Shown here: positions 23,448-31,170 of the stretch, in pieces
Layout: each line of letters begins with the position of its first letter
Numbering within the stretch: the stretch's first letter is position 1
Source of the DNA: Bradyrhizobium nivariense
GTDB taxonomy: Bacteria > Pseudomonadota > Alphaproteobacteria > Rhizobiales > Xanthobacteraceae
Direction: 5' to 3'
DNA: 39,515 nucleotides
Assembly (NCBI RefSeq): GCF_029846715.1
Contig: NZ_JARVWW010000051.1
Location: 1-39,515, forward strand
Program-made: the position numbers and the translations under genes
The notes under the pieces: generated by a model
The model's input: only the letters and a program-made list of their open reading frames with translations
Database searches by the model: none
What the model was told of the DNA's origin: nothing

Positions 23448-24113
23448 TCAGTTGATCCGCACGGAGAGCTCGACGTCTTCGGCAAAGGCTGTGGACATAT
23501 AGCCGTTTGCGGGCGTGCGCACGCGCGCCAGATAGTCGGGGCTGAAGTCGGCGTTGTCGGCAACGATGATCGCGCCCGGCTTGAGATGGTCTTCGACCAG
23601 ATCAAGGATGTCGGGGTAGAGCGCCTTGGCGCCGTCGAGCAGCACGAGATCGATCGTATCAGGCAGATCGGCGCTGAGCGTCTTCAGCGCATCGCCCTCG
23701 CGGATTTCGACGATGTCGATCAGCCCGCCAGCCGAAAGGTTGTCCCGTGCCCGCGCCACTTTGGACGGCTCGAACTCGCTTGTGATCAGGCGGCCGCCGC
23801 CATTGTCGCGCAAGCCCGCTGCAAGGTGCAGGGTCGAGATGCCGAACGATGTGCCGAACTCGACGATCACCTTGGCGCGAGAGCTGCGCGCCAGCATGTA
23901 GAGCAGCGTACCGGTCTGGCGTGAGACCGCGAGCGGTGCATCTTTCAGGCGTCCGTAGAGGTCGCGGTAATCGGTCTTGCTCCGCATCATCCGCGCCCGG
24001 TCGGCGTCGGACAAATCGGCGACCGCGGCGTCAGTGGCGTCTCTTGTTGCTTCGGCCTCGAGGAACAGGCGATCCAGCAGCGGCGTCAGCGTTGTGATGA
24101 CTGGGGTGGTCAT
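23448..24113 (-). CDS. Class I SAM-dependent O-methyltransferase
   Basis: A 221-residue O-methyltransferase of the catechol/caffeoyl-CoA type. SAM motif I is VIVEFGTSFGISTLHLA (about 83-99); the acidic residue in LITSEFEP binds the ribose; IDLVLLDGAKALY provides the metal-site Asp, and PGAIIVADNADF a second acidic pair. The family methylates hydroxyls of phenolic or other small molecules using a divalent metal. It is divergent from a TetR gene, with a strong inverted repeat between. Its acceptor is unknown. Confidence 0.88.
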   Translation of the reverse strand: MTTPVITTLTPLLDRLFLEAEATRDATDAAVADLSDADRARMMRSKTDYRDLYGRLKDAPLAVSRQTGTLLYMLARSSRAKVIVEFGTSFGISTLHLAAGLRDNGGGRLITSEFEPSKVARARDNLSAGGLIDIVEIREGDALKTLSADLPDTIDLVLLDGAKALYPDILDLVEDHLKPGAIIVADNADFSPDYLARVRTPANGYMSTAFAEDVELSVRIN

Positions 24114-24160
24114 TCGATGTCTCCGGGGTTCGCGGTAAAACGCGTGCTTGCGTGGATGCT

Positions 24161-24186
24161 GAAATACGACTAATTCGTCGCATTTC
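24161..24186. promoter_or_regulatory. Inverted repeat between O-methyltransferase and tetR
   Basis: GAAATACGAC (24161-24170) and GTCGCATTTC (24177-24186) are inverted repeats matching at 9 of 10 positions around a 6-nt centre. It lies about 25 bases before the tetR start and is a good candidate operator for it. Confidence 0.6.
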
Positions 24187-24210
24187 CTATTCGCATTGCC
24201 CGGGCGCACC

Positions 24211-24843
24211 ATGGCCAATCGTCGAAGTCGTTCAATTTCCTCGCGAAAACAGCCGCAACAGGCCCGATCGAGCGGGCTCGTGGCCGCCATTCTGGATGCT
24301 GCTGTTCAGGTCCTGACGAAGGAGGGTGCGCAGCGCTTCACCACCGCGCGGGTGGCGGAGCGAGCGGGGGTGAGCGTCGGATCGCTCTATCAATATTTTC
24401 CGAACAAGGCGGCGATCCTGTTCCGCCTCCAGAGCGACGAGTGGCGGCGCACGAGCGAGCTTCTGCGCGACATTCTCGCCGACCGCGCGAAGCCGCCGCC
24501 GGCGCGGCTGCGTGCGCTGGTCCACGCCTTCATCGGCTCCGAGTGCGAGGAGGCTGCGATCCGCGTCGCGCTCAGCGACGCCGCACCGCTCTATCGTGAC
24601 GCGCCCGAGGCGCAGGACGCGCGGGCGGCCGGCGAAGGCATCGTCGCAGCCTTCATGCGGGAGGCGCTGCCAAAAGCTTCGGATGCAACGCGCGCTCTCG
24701 CCGGCGAACTGATCACGACGACGCTGAGCGAGGTCGGCAAGAATTTTTCGGAGGAGGCGCGGAGCGAGGCGGAGATCGCAGCCTATGCCGAGGCCATGGC
24801 CGACATGTTCTGCGCCTATCTTGCGAGGCTGGCGCGGCGCTGA
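24211..24843 (+). CDS. TetR family transcriptional regulator
   Basis: A 210-residue repressor. A Ser/Arg-rich N-terminal arm (1-25) precedes the helix-turn-helix: ILDAAVQVLTKEGAQRF, then VAERAGVSVGSLYQYFPNKAAILF. The C-terminal domain resembles the group with LPKASDATRALAGELITTTL. The ATG at 24211 is chosen; an in-frame TTG at 24196 is the alternative. It is divergent from the O-methyltransferase gene, with the operator-like repeat in the spacer, suggesting control of that gene and of itself. Confidence 0.9.
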   Translation: MANRRSRSISSRKQPQQARSSGLVAAILDAAVQVLTKEGAQRFTTARVAERAGVSVGSLYQYFPNKAAILFRLQSDEWRRTSELLRDILADRAKPPPARLRALVHAFIGSECEEAAIRVALSDAAPLYRDAPEAQDARAAGEGIVAAFMREALPKASDATRALAGELITTTLSEVGKNFSEEARSEAEIAAYAEAMADMFCAYLARLARR

Positions 24844-24871
24844 GTCATTGCTGGCCTGAGATGCCGCAATC

Positions 24872-24998
24872 TTGTAGCCCCGATGCAGCCAACGGGTCGG
24901 CGCAAAGCGCCGCCCGATGACAGGCTCCGCGAAATCCGGCGTCTGAGTGCGCGGGCACCATTCCCGGATGTCGCTTGCAGCGTAATCCGGGCTACGCT
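24872..24998. repeat. Mosaic dispersed repeat between tetR and pdxY
   Basis: The ends form an imperfect inverted repeat: GTAGCCCCGATG near 24875 and a sequence ending ATCCGGGCTAC near 24995. The left part (24891-24937), ACGGGTCGGCGCAAAGCG then CCGCCCGATGACAGGCTCCG, recurs in inverse orientation at about 38059-38114. These units are of a kind I know from many Bradyrhizobium intergenic regions. Confidence 0.65.
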
Positions 24999-25034
24999 TG
25001 CCACATCCAGCGTTTGCCCCTACGGACTTCTTTC

Positions 25035-25847
25035 ATGCTCGTCATCTCCATTCAAAGCCAAGTGGTCCACGGCCATGTCGGCAACAGCGCCGCCGCCTAT
25101 GCCATGCAGGCGGAAGGGGTGAACGTGGCGGCGGTGCCGACGACGCTGCTGTCGAACCATCCGCGCTATCCGAGCCTGCGCGGGCGGGTGCTGGAGACAG
25201 AGCTCGTCGCCGATCTCCTGAAAGGCGTGGAGGAGCGCGATCTCGTCGACGAGGCCGCGGTGCTCGTCACCGGCTATCTCGGCTCGCCGGGCAATGCCGC
25301 CGTCGTCGCCGATTTCGTCGAGCGCGCCTTGAACCGCAATTCCAAGCTCGTCTATCTCTGCGATCCCGTGGTCGGGGATGACGGCCGCGTCTATGTCGCC
25401 GACGGCATTCTGGACGTGGTGCGGCACCGCCTGCTGCCGGCGGCGAACCTGACCACGCCGAACCAGTTCGAGCTCGAGCTGCTCTCCGGCCACGCTATCG
25501 CGGATGCGCCGGGCCTGCGCGCGGCGTGCGCGGCGCTGGCGGGGACCGGCCGCATCGACGTCGTCGCGACCGGCTGCGCACTCGCGGATACGCCGGACGG
25601 GCAGGTGGAAACGATCCTCTCCGCCGACGGGCAATTGTCGCGCTTTGCGACGCCGCGCCTGCCGATCCGCCCCTATGGCACCGGCGATCTCCTCTCCGGC
25701 CTGATCGCGGCGCATCTCGCCAAAGGCAAGGCAATGGAGGCGGCGGTGCGGCTCGCGGTCGAGACCATCTTTGCCGTGCTGGTGCGCACGCAGGAGGCGG
25801 GATCAGCCGAGATGCGTCTCGTGCCGCTGCCGACGCGGAAGCCGTAA
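25035..25847 (+). CDS. pdxY: Pyridoxal kinase PdxY
   Basis: A 270-residue kinase of the vitamin B6 salvage pathway, phosphorylating pyridoxal with ATP. Family hallmarks: LVISIQSQVVHGHVGNSAA at the N terminus (substrate site), YLCDPVVGDDGRVYV, LTTPNQFELELLSG, and the catalytic PYGTGDLLSGLIAAHL with the Asp of GTGD. Length matches the family. No strong ribosome site is seen, but the N terminus fits the family exactly. It converges with the M15-like gene 4 bases away. An uncommon kinase of related substrates cannot be excluded. Confidence 0.93.
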   Translation: MLVISIQSQVVHGHVGNSAAAYAMQAEGVNVAAVPTTLLSNHPRYPSLRGRVLETELVADLLKGVEERDLVDEAAVLVTGYLGSPGNAAVVADFVERALNRNSKLVYLCDPVVGDDGRVYVADGILDVVRHRLLPAANLTTPNQFELELLSGHAIADAPGLRAACAALAGTGRIDVVATGCALADTPDGQVETILSADGQLSRFATPRLPIRPYGTGDLLSGLIAAHLAKGKAMEAAVRLAVETIFAVLVRTQEAGSAEMRLVPLPTRKP

Positions 25848-25851
25848 CGGT

Positions 25852-27153
25852 TCAGGTCGCCCGCTTGCCGGCCGATTGCGCCGACTTCTGCGACTTGGCC
25901 TTCTGCTCACGCGCGGCCTGTGCCTTTGGCGGCTTGGCGCTGGCCATGGCCCGCATCTTCTTCGGCCTGGCGTTGGCGGCTTCCCTGCGGTCCGCCGAGC
26001 CACGCTTCGAGACATATTCCGCGCCGTCGACCGGGCCGACATGTGGCGGATCGCGGCCGAGATAGGGCCGGCCGATGCCGAGCGCCTTGCCATTGGCGTC
26101 GACCCACTTCCACAGCACCTCGGTCGAGACCCAGCGCTGCGCGCGGTTGTCGCCCTTGGTGCTGACGATGTCGGCCGCCATGCCATGGCCGTAGCCACCG
26201 CGCGTGCTGCCGCCGTGATAGGAGCGGTCGGAGGCGGCCTTCAGGCCGCTCGCGATCGACTGGCGATAGTCGTCGCGGAACGCGCTGGTGATGCCCGGCG
26301 AGAGGCCGGCGGCTTCGGCAGCGAGCAGCGTTCGAAACAGCTTTTGCTTAAAGCTCTTGTCCATGCCGCCGATGACGTAGTCCATCATCGGCATGCCGGC
26401 GTGGTCGGCCGCCTTCGGATCCTTCCAGCCAAAATCCTCGTCGACCAGTTTCGTGAAGCTGCGCATCACGGTCACCGTCTTGCCCTTGCGCTTGACGGTG
26501 ACGGCGCGGCGATCCTCGACCTTGATCGAGTCCTCCTTGGGCGTGCGTTGGTAGAGCGCCCAGAGATAGCGGTCGATGCAGGCTTCCATGACGAAGCATT
26601 CGTCGAGCACGGCGACGGTGTCCGCGGACGGCGAGGCCTTGCTCGCGGCAGCCGTCGGTCCGCTCGCGATCGTCGCGGGGGATAGCGCGTCCGTCGTCAC
26701 GATCTCGGTGGGATCGGCCGATGCGAGTTTTATCGCGGGCTCCGACGCCGGAGCCGGAGCAACCTCGCTGGCGAACGGTGTCGGCTCGGGCGAAATCTGC
26801 GGCGCGGGCGGCGCCTCGGTCGGCAAGATCAGCACTGAGTCGGCCGAGGCGAGCTTGATGGCGGGAGTTGGCGCCTCGGGCGTTGCCGCTTCGGCGGTGA
26901 CCAGGCTCGGTGTCGCAGCGACCGCGGCCGCGATATCGGCGGTCAGGGCGACGCCGTCCTCGATGGCCGCAGCATGCGGAATGTCGGCGAGGTCGAGCCG
27001 GCCAAGATCCTTCGCGCGCGAGACGGCAGAAGCATTGGCGCCGCTGTTCTCGAGGAGGGCAGGGGCATAGGAGGACAAAGAGAGCGCCAGCCAGCCTGCG
27101 AGAACCGCCGAGGGGCAGGAGACCGCCACCAGAAGAGACCGCCGATCATTCAT
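25852..27153 (-). CDS. M15-like D-Ala-D-Ala carboxypeptidase-type protein
   Basis: A 433-residue protein probably acting on peptidoglycan. An N-terminal hydrophobic segment (LLVAVSCPSAVLAGWLALSL) is a signal or anchor. A ~170-residue Ala/Pro-rich linker holds a duplicated AIKLASAD motif. The catalytic part (about 185-400) has SAFRDDYRQSIASGLKA and, after a short gap, SYHGGSTRGGYGHGMAADIV with the His-x3-Ala-Asp pattern of the M15/VanY/MepA metallopeptidase fold, and a later His in DPPHVGP. The C-terminal 50 residues are strongly basic. The family assignment is moderately secure; the ATG at 27153 gives the membrane segment. Confidence 0.7.
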   Translation of the reverse strand: MNDRRSLLVAVSCPSAVLAGWLALSLSSYAPALLENSGANASAVSRAKDLGRLDLADIPHAAAIEDGVALTADIAAAVAATPSLVTAEAATPEAPTPAIKLASADSVLILPTEAPPAPQISPEPTPFASEVAPAPASEPAIKLASADPTEIVTTDALSPATIASGPTAAASKASPSADTVAVLDECFVMEACIDRYLWALYQRTPKEDSIKVEDRRAVTVKRKGKTVTVMRSFTKLVDEDFGWKDPKAADHAGMPMMDYVIGGMDKSFKQKLFRTLLAAEAAGLSPGITSAFRDDYRQSIASGLKAASDRSYHGGSTRGGYGHGMAADIVSTKGDNRAQRWVSTEVLWKWVDANGKALGIGRPYLGRDPPHVGPVDGAEYVSKRGSADRREAANARPKKMRAMASAKPPKAQAAREQKAKSQKSAQSAGKRAT

Positions 27154-27184
27154 GATCCCTGCCCCCAAACGGTTCTGTTTGAAC

Positions 27185-27236
27185 CTCGTCTTGTTCGAAC
27201 AGTCTTGATGCCGACAGTCTTGACCAGACAGTCTTG
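27185..27236. repeat. Iterated ACAGTCTTG motifs upstream of the M15-like gene
   Basis: ACAGTCTTG occurs at 27199-27207, 27214-27222 and 27228-27236, and a related CTCGTCTTG at 27185-27193, at 14-15 base steps. They lie 32-83 bases before the start of the minus-strand gene. They may be repeated protein-binding sites. Confidence 0.5.
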
Positions 27237-27488
27237 CACGAAAAGGCACGCCGCGCGTCGATTGTTCGGAGGACGGTGTGGCGGCGCAATGGCGCAATTC
27301 GCGAAAAAGGGCTTTTTCGGACGGGTGTTGCCGAGGTGCAACGCGGGTTCCATTGCGGTTCCATGGGAGGCGATGCCACCGGCGCTGCGCAAAATTCGGT
27401 AAAGACAAATATTTTTGGCGCGGGCGACTTTGACGTATCTTTCTGGACACATTGCGCAACCTTGCCGCGGCCGGCGCGTTGGGCGCCT

Positions 27489-27692
27489 ATGACCCATTCC
27501 TCGCTTCGTCCCATGGATGCCTTCGACCCCACCGAGCCCGCCATCCTGCACGACCTGCTCTCCGATACGATCGTCACCTGGACCGCTGAGGAGGCCGACG
27601 ATTATCGGCGCGCCAGCCGACCGGGCGGGGACGGAACGGTGACCTGGAAGGTCTACGTCTTCGACGGCTGGGGCAATGTGCTCGGCGGCTGA
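27489..27692 (+). CDS. Small protein of unknown function
   Basis: A 67-residue cytoplasmic protein (DPTEPAILHDLLSDTIVTWT, then AEEADDYRRASRPGGDGTVT and WKVYVFDGWGNVLGG). No known domain; the final motif WKVYVFDGWGN resembles other small rhizobial proteins. No ribosome site is clear; an internal ATG at 27513 is the alternative start. The coding pattern is consistent with a real gene. Confidence 0.6.
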   Translation: MTHSSLRPMDAFDPTEPAILHDLLSDTIVTWTAEEADDYRRASRPGGDGTVTWKVYVFDGWGNVLGG

Positions 27693-27781
27693 TCACCGCC
27701 CATAAAAGTGTCATGTCGCGCCCGGCGGCGATTCGGCCAAGGCCTTGCGCGCATTAAACATATTGCTATGCGCTACGTGCG

Positions 27782-27816
27782 ATGTTGCAATGCAGCGACG
27801 TATGTCGCAATGCAGC
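27782..27816. promoter_or_regulatory. Two direct repeats, 20-base period, before the gene at 27.9 kb
   Basis: ATGTTGCAATGCAGC (27782-27796) and ATGTCGCAATGCAGC (27802-27816) match at 14 of 15 positions, 20 bases apart (two helical turns). They lie 48-82 bases upstream of the start codon. The phasing suggests a regulator dimer or two copies on one face of the DNA. Confidence 0.5.
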
Positions 27817-27863
27817 AAAACAGGCTTAAATGTGCTCCGACCTTTCACTCAGGAGCATCACCA

Positions 27864-28118
27864 ATGAACAAGAAGACTCTGTCGATCGCCGCCGCCATCC
27901 TGACCATCGCGGGCAGCACCGCGGCTTTCGCCGCCGAGCTGCCGACCTATGAGGCCAACGGTTTTCCGGTCTCCCCGATGCAGGTGCGCGTGCTCGGTGC
28001 CGCGCATGTCGAGCAGCAGGCCTCGGCGCCGACCACTGTCGCTTCGGTCCACCAGACCCGCGTGCTGACACCGCGCAAGGTCAAGACCGCTGATGTCACG
28101 ACGGGCACCGCCCGTTGA
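27864..28118 (+). CDS. Small secreted protein of unknown function
   Basis: An 84-residue exported protein. Signal peptide KKTLSIAAAILTIAGSTAAF is cut near AFAAE (residue ~23). The mature part (ELPTYEANGFPVSPMQVRVL, then a Val/Gln/Thr-rich tail) has no known domain. AGGAG lies about 7 bases before the ATG. Regulation may use the direct repeats at 27782-27816. A strong terminator follows at 28175. Confidence 0.75.
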   Translation: MNKKTLSIAAAILTIAGSTAAFAAELPTYEANGFPVSPMQVRVLGAAHVEQQASAPTTVASVHQTRVLTPRKVKTADVTTGTAR

Positions 28119-28174
28119 TCTGAACTCGCCTCAAGAAAACATGAAGCAGGCTCGTTTCCTCCCGAGCCGGCGCG

Positions 28175-28210
28175 GACCGCGTTCCCTTTCGGGAGCGCGG
28201 TCTTTTTTTT
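28175..28210 (+). terminator. Rho-independent terminator
   Basis: GACCGCG (28175-28181) pairs with CGCGGTC (28196-28202); an inner TCCC/GGGA extends the stem, and a run of eight Ts follows (28203-28210). It ends the gene at 27864-28118. Confidence 0.9.
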
Positions 28211-28407
28211 GCGGAGCGAGTCATGACCTGGCGCGGCGGTGCGCGGATTGAGAAAGTTGCGGCAAGAAAAATCCAAGAAACATCCAAGAGAAATCGACGT
28301 CGCGCGCCGGTTGTGTACGGCGGTTCAAAGCGAGTGTGATCTCTTTAATAGTTGCTTTGCAGATCGGGGCGCTTGATGCGGGCGCCGCTTATTGAGCAGC
28401 CAAGAAT

Positions 28408-28434
28408 CGGGCTCGATCTCAGCCCGGGGTTTTT
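28408..28434 (+). terminator. Second terminator-like hairpin, no gene upstream
   Basis: CGGGCT (28408-28413) pairs with AGCCCG (28421-28426); TTTTT follows (28430-28434). It lies within the 325-base spacer 28119-28443, where I find no protein gene. An unseen small RNA in 28290-28434 is one explanation. Otherwise the spacer holds only the terminator at 28175. Confidence 0.4.
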
Positions 28435-28443
28435 CTGAGCGGC

Positions 28444-29025
28444 CTACGCACGCTTCGATAAGCGCAGGCTCGACGGCGAGCGGCCGTAGAGCTCTGCGAA
28501 CGCGGCGTTGAAACGGCGCAGGCTGCCGAAGCCGGCCTGGAATGCGATGTCAGTCATGGTGTGATCGCCGGCATCGAGCAGGCGTTTTGCGCGCTGAACG
28601 CGCAGCGTCTTCGCAAGCTGCTGCGGCGTCGCGCCGACGTGGCGCTCGAACAATCGCGCCAGATGACGCGAGGAGATGCCGAGCCGCAGCGCGAGAGACA
28701 CCACCGAATCCTCGTCGAGCGCGCCCTCGTTGATCAGCTTCACCGCGCGCGCGACCGTGGAGCGCGTGCCGTTCCAGGCCGGGCAGAACGGCGCGGTCTC
28801 GGGGCGGCAGCGCAAGCAAGGGCGGAAGCCTGCGGCTTCGGCCGCCGCGGCTGTCGGATGATAGACAACGTTGCGCGTCAGCGGCTGCTTGGCCGGGCAG
28901 ACCGGGCGGCAATAGATGCCCGTGGTCCTCACCGCCGTGAAGAAGCGGCCGTCATAGCGGGGATCCCGGCGCAGGCGCGCGGCATTGCAGACATCAAAAC
29001 TCAGCATGGCCTGATAATAGCGCAT
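28444..29025 (-). CDS. Ada-like methylphosphotriester methyltransferase/AraC regulator
   Basis: A 193-residue protein of AdaA architecture. The N-terminal Ada metal-binding domain carries YDGRFFTAVRTTGIYCRPVC and FRPCLRC, giving the Zn ligands Cys39, Cys43, Cys70 and Cys73 (E. coli Ada uses 38, 42, 69, 72); Cys39 would accept methyl groups from phosphotriesters in alkylated DNA. The rest is an AraC-type DNA-binding domain: SLALRLGISSRHLARLF, TDIAFQAGFGSLRRFNAAF. Role: sensing alkylation damage and activating repair genes. It lacks both the O6-methylguanine methyltransferase of full Ada and the AlkA glycosylase domain seen in fused relatives. The start is either 29025 or 29007 (MLSFDV). Confidence 0.88.
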   Translation of the reverse strand: MRYYQAMLSFDVCNAARLRRDPRYDGRFFTAVRTTGIYCRPVCPAKQPLTRNVVYHPTAAAAEAAGFRPCLRCRPETAPFCPAWNGTRSTVARAVKLINEGALDEDSVVSLALRLGISSRHLARLFERHVGATPQQLAKTLRVQRAKRLLDAGDHTMTDIAFQAGFGSLRRFNAAFAELYGRSPSSLRLSKRA

Positions 29026-29151
29026 GCAGGCGCTGCGGGAAGTGCCGCGGGATGACCGAGTCCGATTGCGGCGAGCCGCGACGCGCAGGGCGGCGTAGAA
29101 GGCGGCCCTCGTTTCATGCAAGCCCCCTTCAATGCCAGTTTGGAGCCCGCC

Positions 29152-29568
29152 GTGACCAGCCCGAAAGACATCGTCCTCAACGCCTGGAAGATTTTTTCAT
29201 CACGCGACGCGATGCGCATCGCGGCGCTGTTCACGGACGATGCCAAATGGATCGCGCCGAAGGGCAACGCCACCGCGGTCGCGCTCGATCACACCGACCA
29301 CATGATCGGCGCGCAAGCGATCGCGCGCTTCATTGCGCAGGAGATGCACAGGATGTTTTCAAATGTCGATATCGCCTTTCGCGGCGTCTATGCCGACGGC
29401 GATGTCGTGATCGTGGAGGAGCGGATGCGCGCCACCCTTGCCGGGGGAGCGCGTTACGAGAACGACTATTGCTTCGTGTTCACCGTGGCCGGCGGCAAGA
29501 TCCGCGAGGTGCGGGAATACATGGACACGCGCAAGGGGTGGCAGATGGTGTTTGGAGAGGAGGCGTGA
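29152..29568 (+). CDS. NTF2-like (SnoaL-type) protein
   Basis: A 138-residue protein of the NTF2/SnoaL-like cone fold: helix KDIVLNAWKIFSSRDAMRIA, then LFTDDAKWIAPKGN, VYADGDVVIVEERMRA and NDYCFVFTVAGGKIREVREYMDT. This superfamily holds isomerases, hydrolases and binding proteins of small hydrophobic molecules, so the function is open. The GTG at 29152 has GGAG seven bases upstream and matches the usual length; an in-frame ATG at 29116 is the alternative. It is divergent from the Ada-like gene, 126 bases away. Confidence 0.83.
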   Translation: MTSPKDIVLNAWKIFSSRDAMRIAALFTDDAKWIAPKGNATAVALDHTDHMIGAQAIARFIAQEMHRMFSNVDIAFRGVYADGDVVIVEERMRATLAGGARYENDYCFVFTVAGGKIREVREYMDTRKGWQMVFGEEA

Positions 29569-29685
29569 CGAGTCCCGGATACCGCTGCGCTCATCCGGAC
29601 GACAAAAGTCCCAGCTTCTCCGCCGCGTGCCAGACCTGCAGCCGCGTGGGTTGAGCCTCGTCGCGCGTTGACATAAGGCTTGCCC

Positions 29686-30603
29686 ATGGATCAGCGAACG
29701 AGCGCTGACGCTCTCATTCAGAAGAACGATCAGGCGACGGCGCTGCTTGGCGTCGTCTGCGGCCTCGTCGCGGCGCTGTTCTGGGCGCTCGGCTTTGCCG
29801 GCACGCGGCACGGCCTCAAGGTCGGCTTCACGCCGGTCGATCTGCTCGTGCATCGCTATGTCTGGTCGGGCATCGCATTCCTGCCGCTGGTGATGCGCGC
29901 CGGGATCTCCGATCTCTGCGGCATCGGCTGGCGCAGGGGCCTTGCGCTGATGGTGCTCGGCGGCCCGGTGATGTCGCTGATCTCCTACACCGGTTTTCTG
30001 TTCGTGCCGCTCGGCCATGGCAGCGTGATCCAGCCCTCCTGCGCGACGCTCGGCGGCCTGCTGCTCGCCGCCGTATTCCTGAAGGAACATATCTCCGCCT
30101 CGCGCCTCGCGGGCGCCTTCGTCATCGTCGGCGGGCTCGGCGTGATCGGCGCGGAATCGATCGGCCATATCGGCACCGACGGCGTGCTGGGCGATCTGAC
30201 CTTCGTGCTGACCGGATTGATGTTCGCCGGCTTCGGCGCCCTGCTGCGCCACTGGCGTGTCTCCGCCGTGTCGGCCGCGCTCGTCATCAACGTGCTGTCG
30301 CTGCTGCTGTTGCCGATCTACCTCATGACCGGCGGGCTCGCGCGGGTCGCGGCGATCGGTGTCAGCGAGAACGCCATCCAGGCGCTGGCGCAGGGCGTGC
30401 TTGCGGGCCCCGCCGCGCTCTATCTTTATGCCGTCTCGGTCCAGCGCCTCGGCGTCGCCCGCGCCGCCGTGTTTCCCGCCTGCGTGCCGGCGTTGACGCT
30501 GCTCACCGGCTGGCTCCTGCTCGGCGAAATGCCAACCATGTTGCAGGCGGCAGGGCTCGTGACGGTGCTGTGCGGATTCTATCTGGCGCAGCGGCAGCGG
30601 TAG
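29686..30603 (+). CDS. DMT superfamily (EamA) transporter
   Basis: A 305-residue membrane protein with ten predicted segments in two EamA repeats (about 20-150 and 165-300). It includes GLVAALFWALGFAGTRHGLK and VQRLGVARAAVFPACVPALT, the recurring end-of-repeat motif. The family exports or imports amino acids, purines, and other small metabolites; the substrate is not predictable. The ATG at 29686 follows AAGG; an upstream TTG adds two residues. It converges with the YjdM gene 16 bases away. Confidence 0.88.
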   Translation: MDQRTSADALIQKNDQATALLGVVCGLVAALFWALGFAGTRHGLKVGFTPVDLLVHRYVWSGIAFLPLVMRAGISDLCGIGWRRGLALMVLGGPVMSLISYTGFLFVPLGHGSVIQPSCATLGGLLLAAVFLKEHISASRLAGAFVIVGGLGVIGAESIGHIGTDGVLGDLTFVLTGLMFAGFGALLRHWRVSAVSAALVINVLSLLLLPIYLMTGGLARVAAIGVSENAIQALAQGVLAGPAALYLYAVSVQRLGVARAAVFPACVPALTLLTGWLLLGEMPTMLQAAGLVTVLCGFYLAQRQR

Positions 30604-30619
30604 ACCTCCGGGCCTCGGC

Positions 30620-30970
30620 TTACGCCCTCCTCACGAACTCCGATTTCAGATTCATCGCGCCGATGCCGTCGATCTTGCAGGCGATGTTGTGGCCGTCGGT
30701 GGCGTCCTGCAGGCGGATGTTGCGGACCTTGGTGCCGCCTTTGACGACCGAGGAGGAGCCCTTGACCTTGAGGTCCTTGATCACGATGACGCTGTCGCCG
30801 TCGGCGAGCGCATTGCCGTTGGCATCGCGCACGCCGGCGTCCTGCGCGGCGTCCGCGGCTGCGTCGGCCGTGCCGCTCCATTCATGGCCGCATTCCGGGC
30901 AGACCCAGAGGCCGCGATCCTGATAGGCGTGCTCGGAGTTGCAGGTCGGGCATTTCATCGCGTCGGTCAT
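30620..30970 (-). CDS. yjdM: YjdM/PhnA family zinc-ribbon protein
   Basis: A 116-residue cytoplasmic protein. The N-terminal zinc ribbon has four Cys: MKCPTCNSEHAYQDRGLWVC then PECGHEW. The C-terminal domain (about 50-116) carries DSVIVIKDLKVKGSSSVVKG and NIACKIDGIGAMNLKSEFV, which is the PhnA domain. The name comes from linkage to phosphonate genes, but E. coli YjdM is not required for phosphonate use, so its role is unknown. The start has GAGG six bases upstream; a Met four codons on is possible. Confidence 0.92.
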   Translation of the reverse strand: MTDAMKCPTCNSEHAYQDRGLWVCPECGHEWSGTADAAADAAQDAGVRDANGNALADGDSVIVIKDLKVKGSSSVVKGGTKVRNIRLQDATDGHNIACKIDGIGAMNLKSEFVRRA

Positions 30971-31170
30971 CGTTCGCCTCATCGCCGTCACGGGCGCGCC
31001 GTACGCATTCCGCCGGAAAAAGATGGATTGGGAGCAAATCCTTTACCATGGCTTCCGGTCCCGGTCGAACCCAGGGGAAACTTAGGAGTTCGGGAAAAAT
31101 TCTGCGGTATTGAGGTCCGGGTTTTACGGCTGCGTCCGGTCGACGTCGCCGCAGGAGGAGCGTCCTGGTC

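Noticed and set aside
29359..30252. Open frame opposite the NTF2-like and DMT genes
   Set aside because: Composition rich in Ala, Glu, His and Arg; spans two confident genes in antisense and shows no motif.
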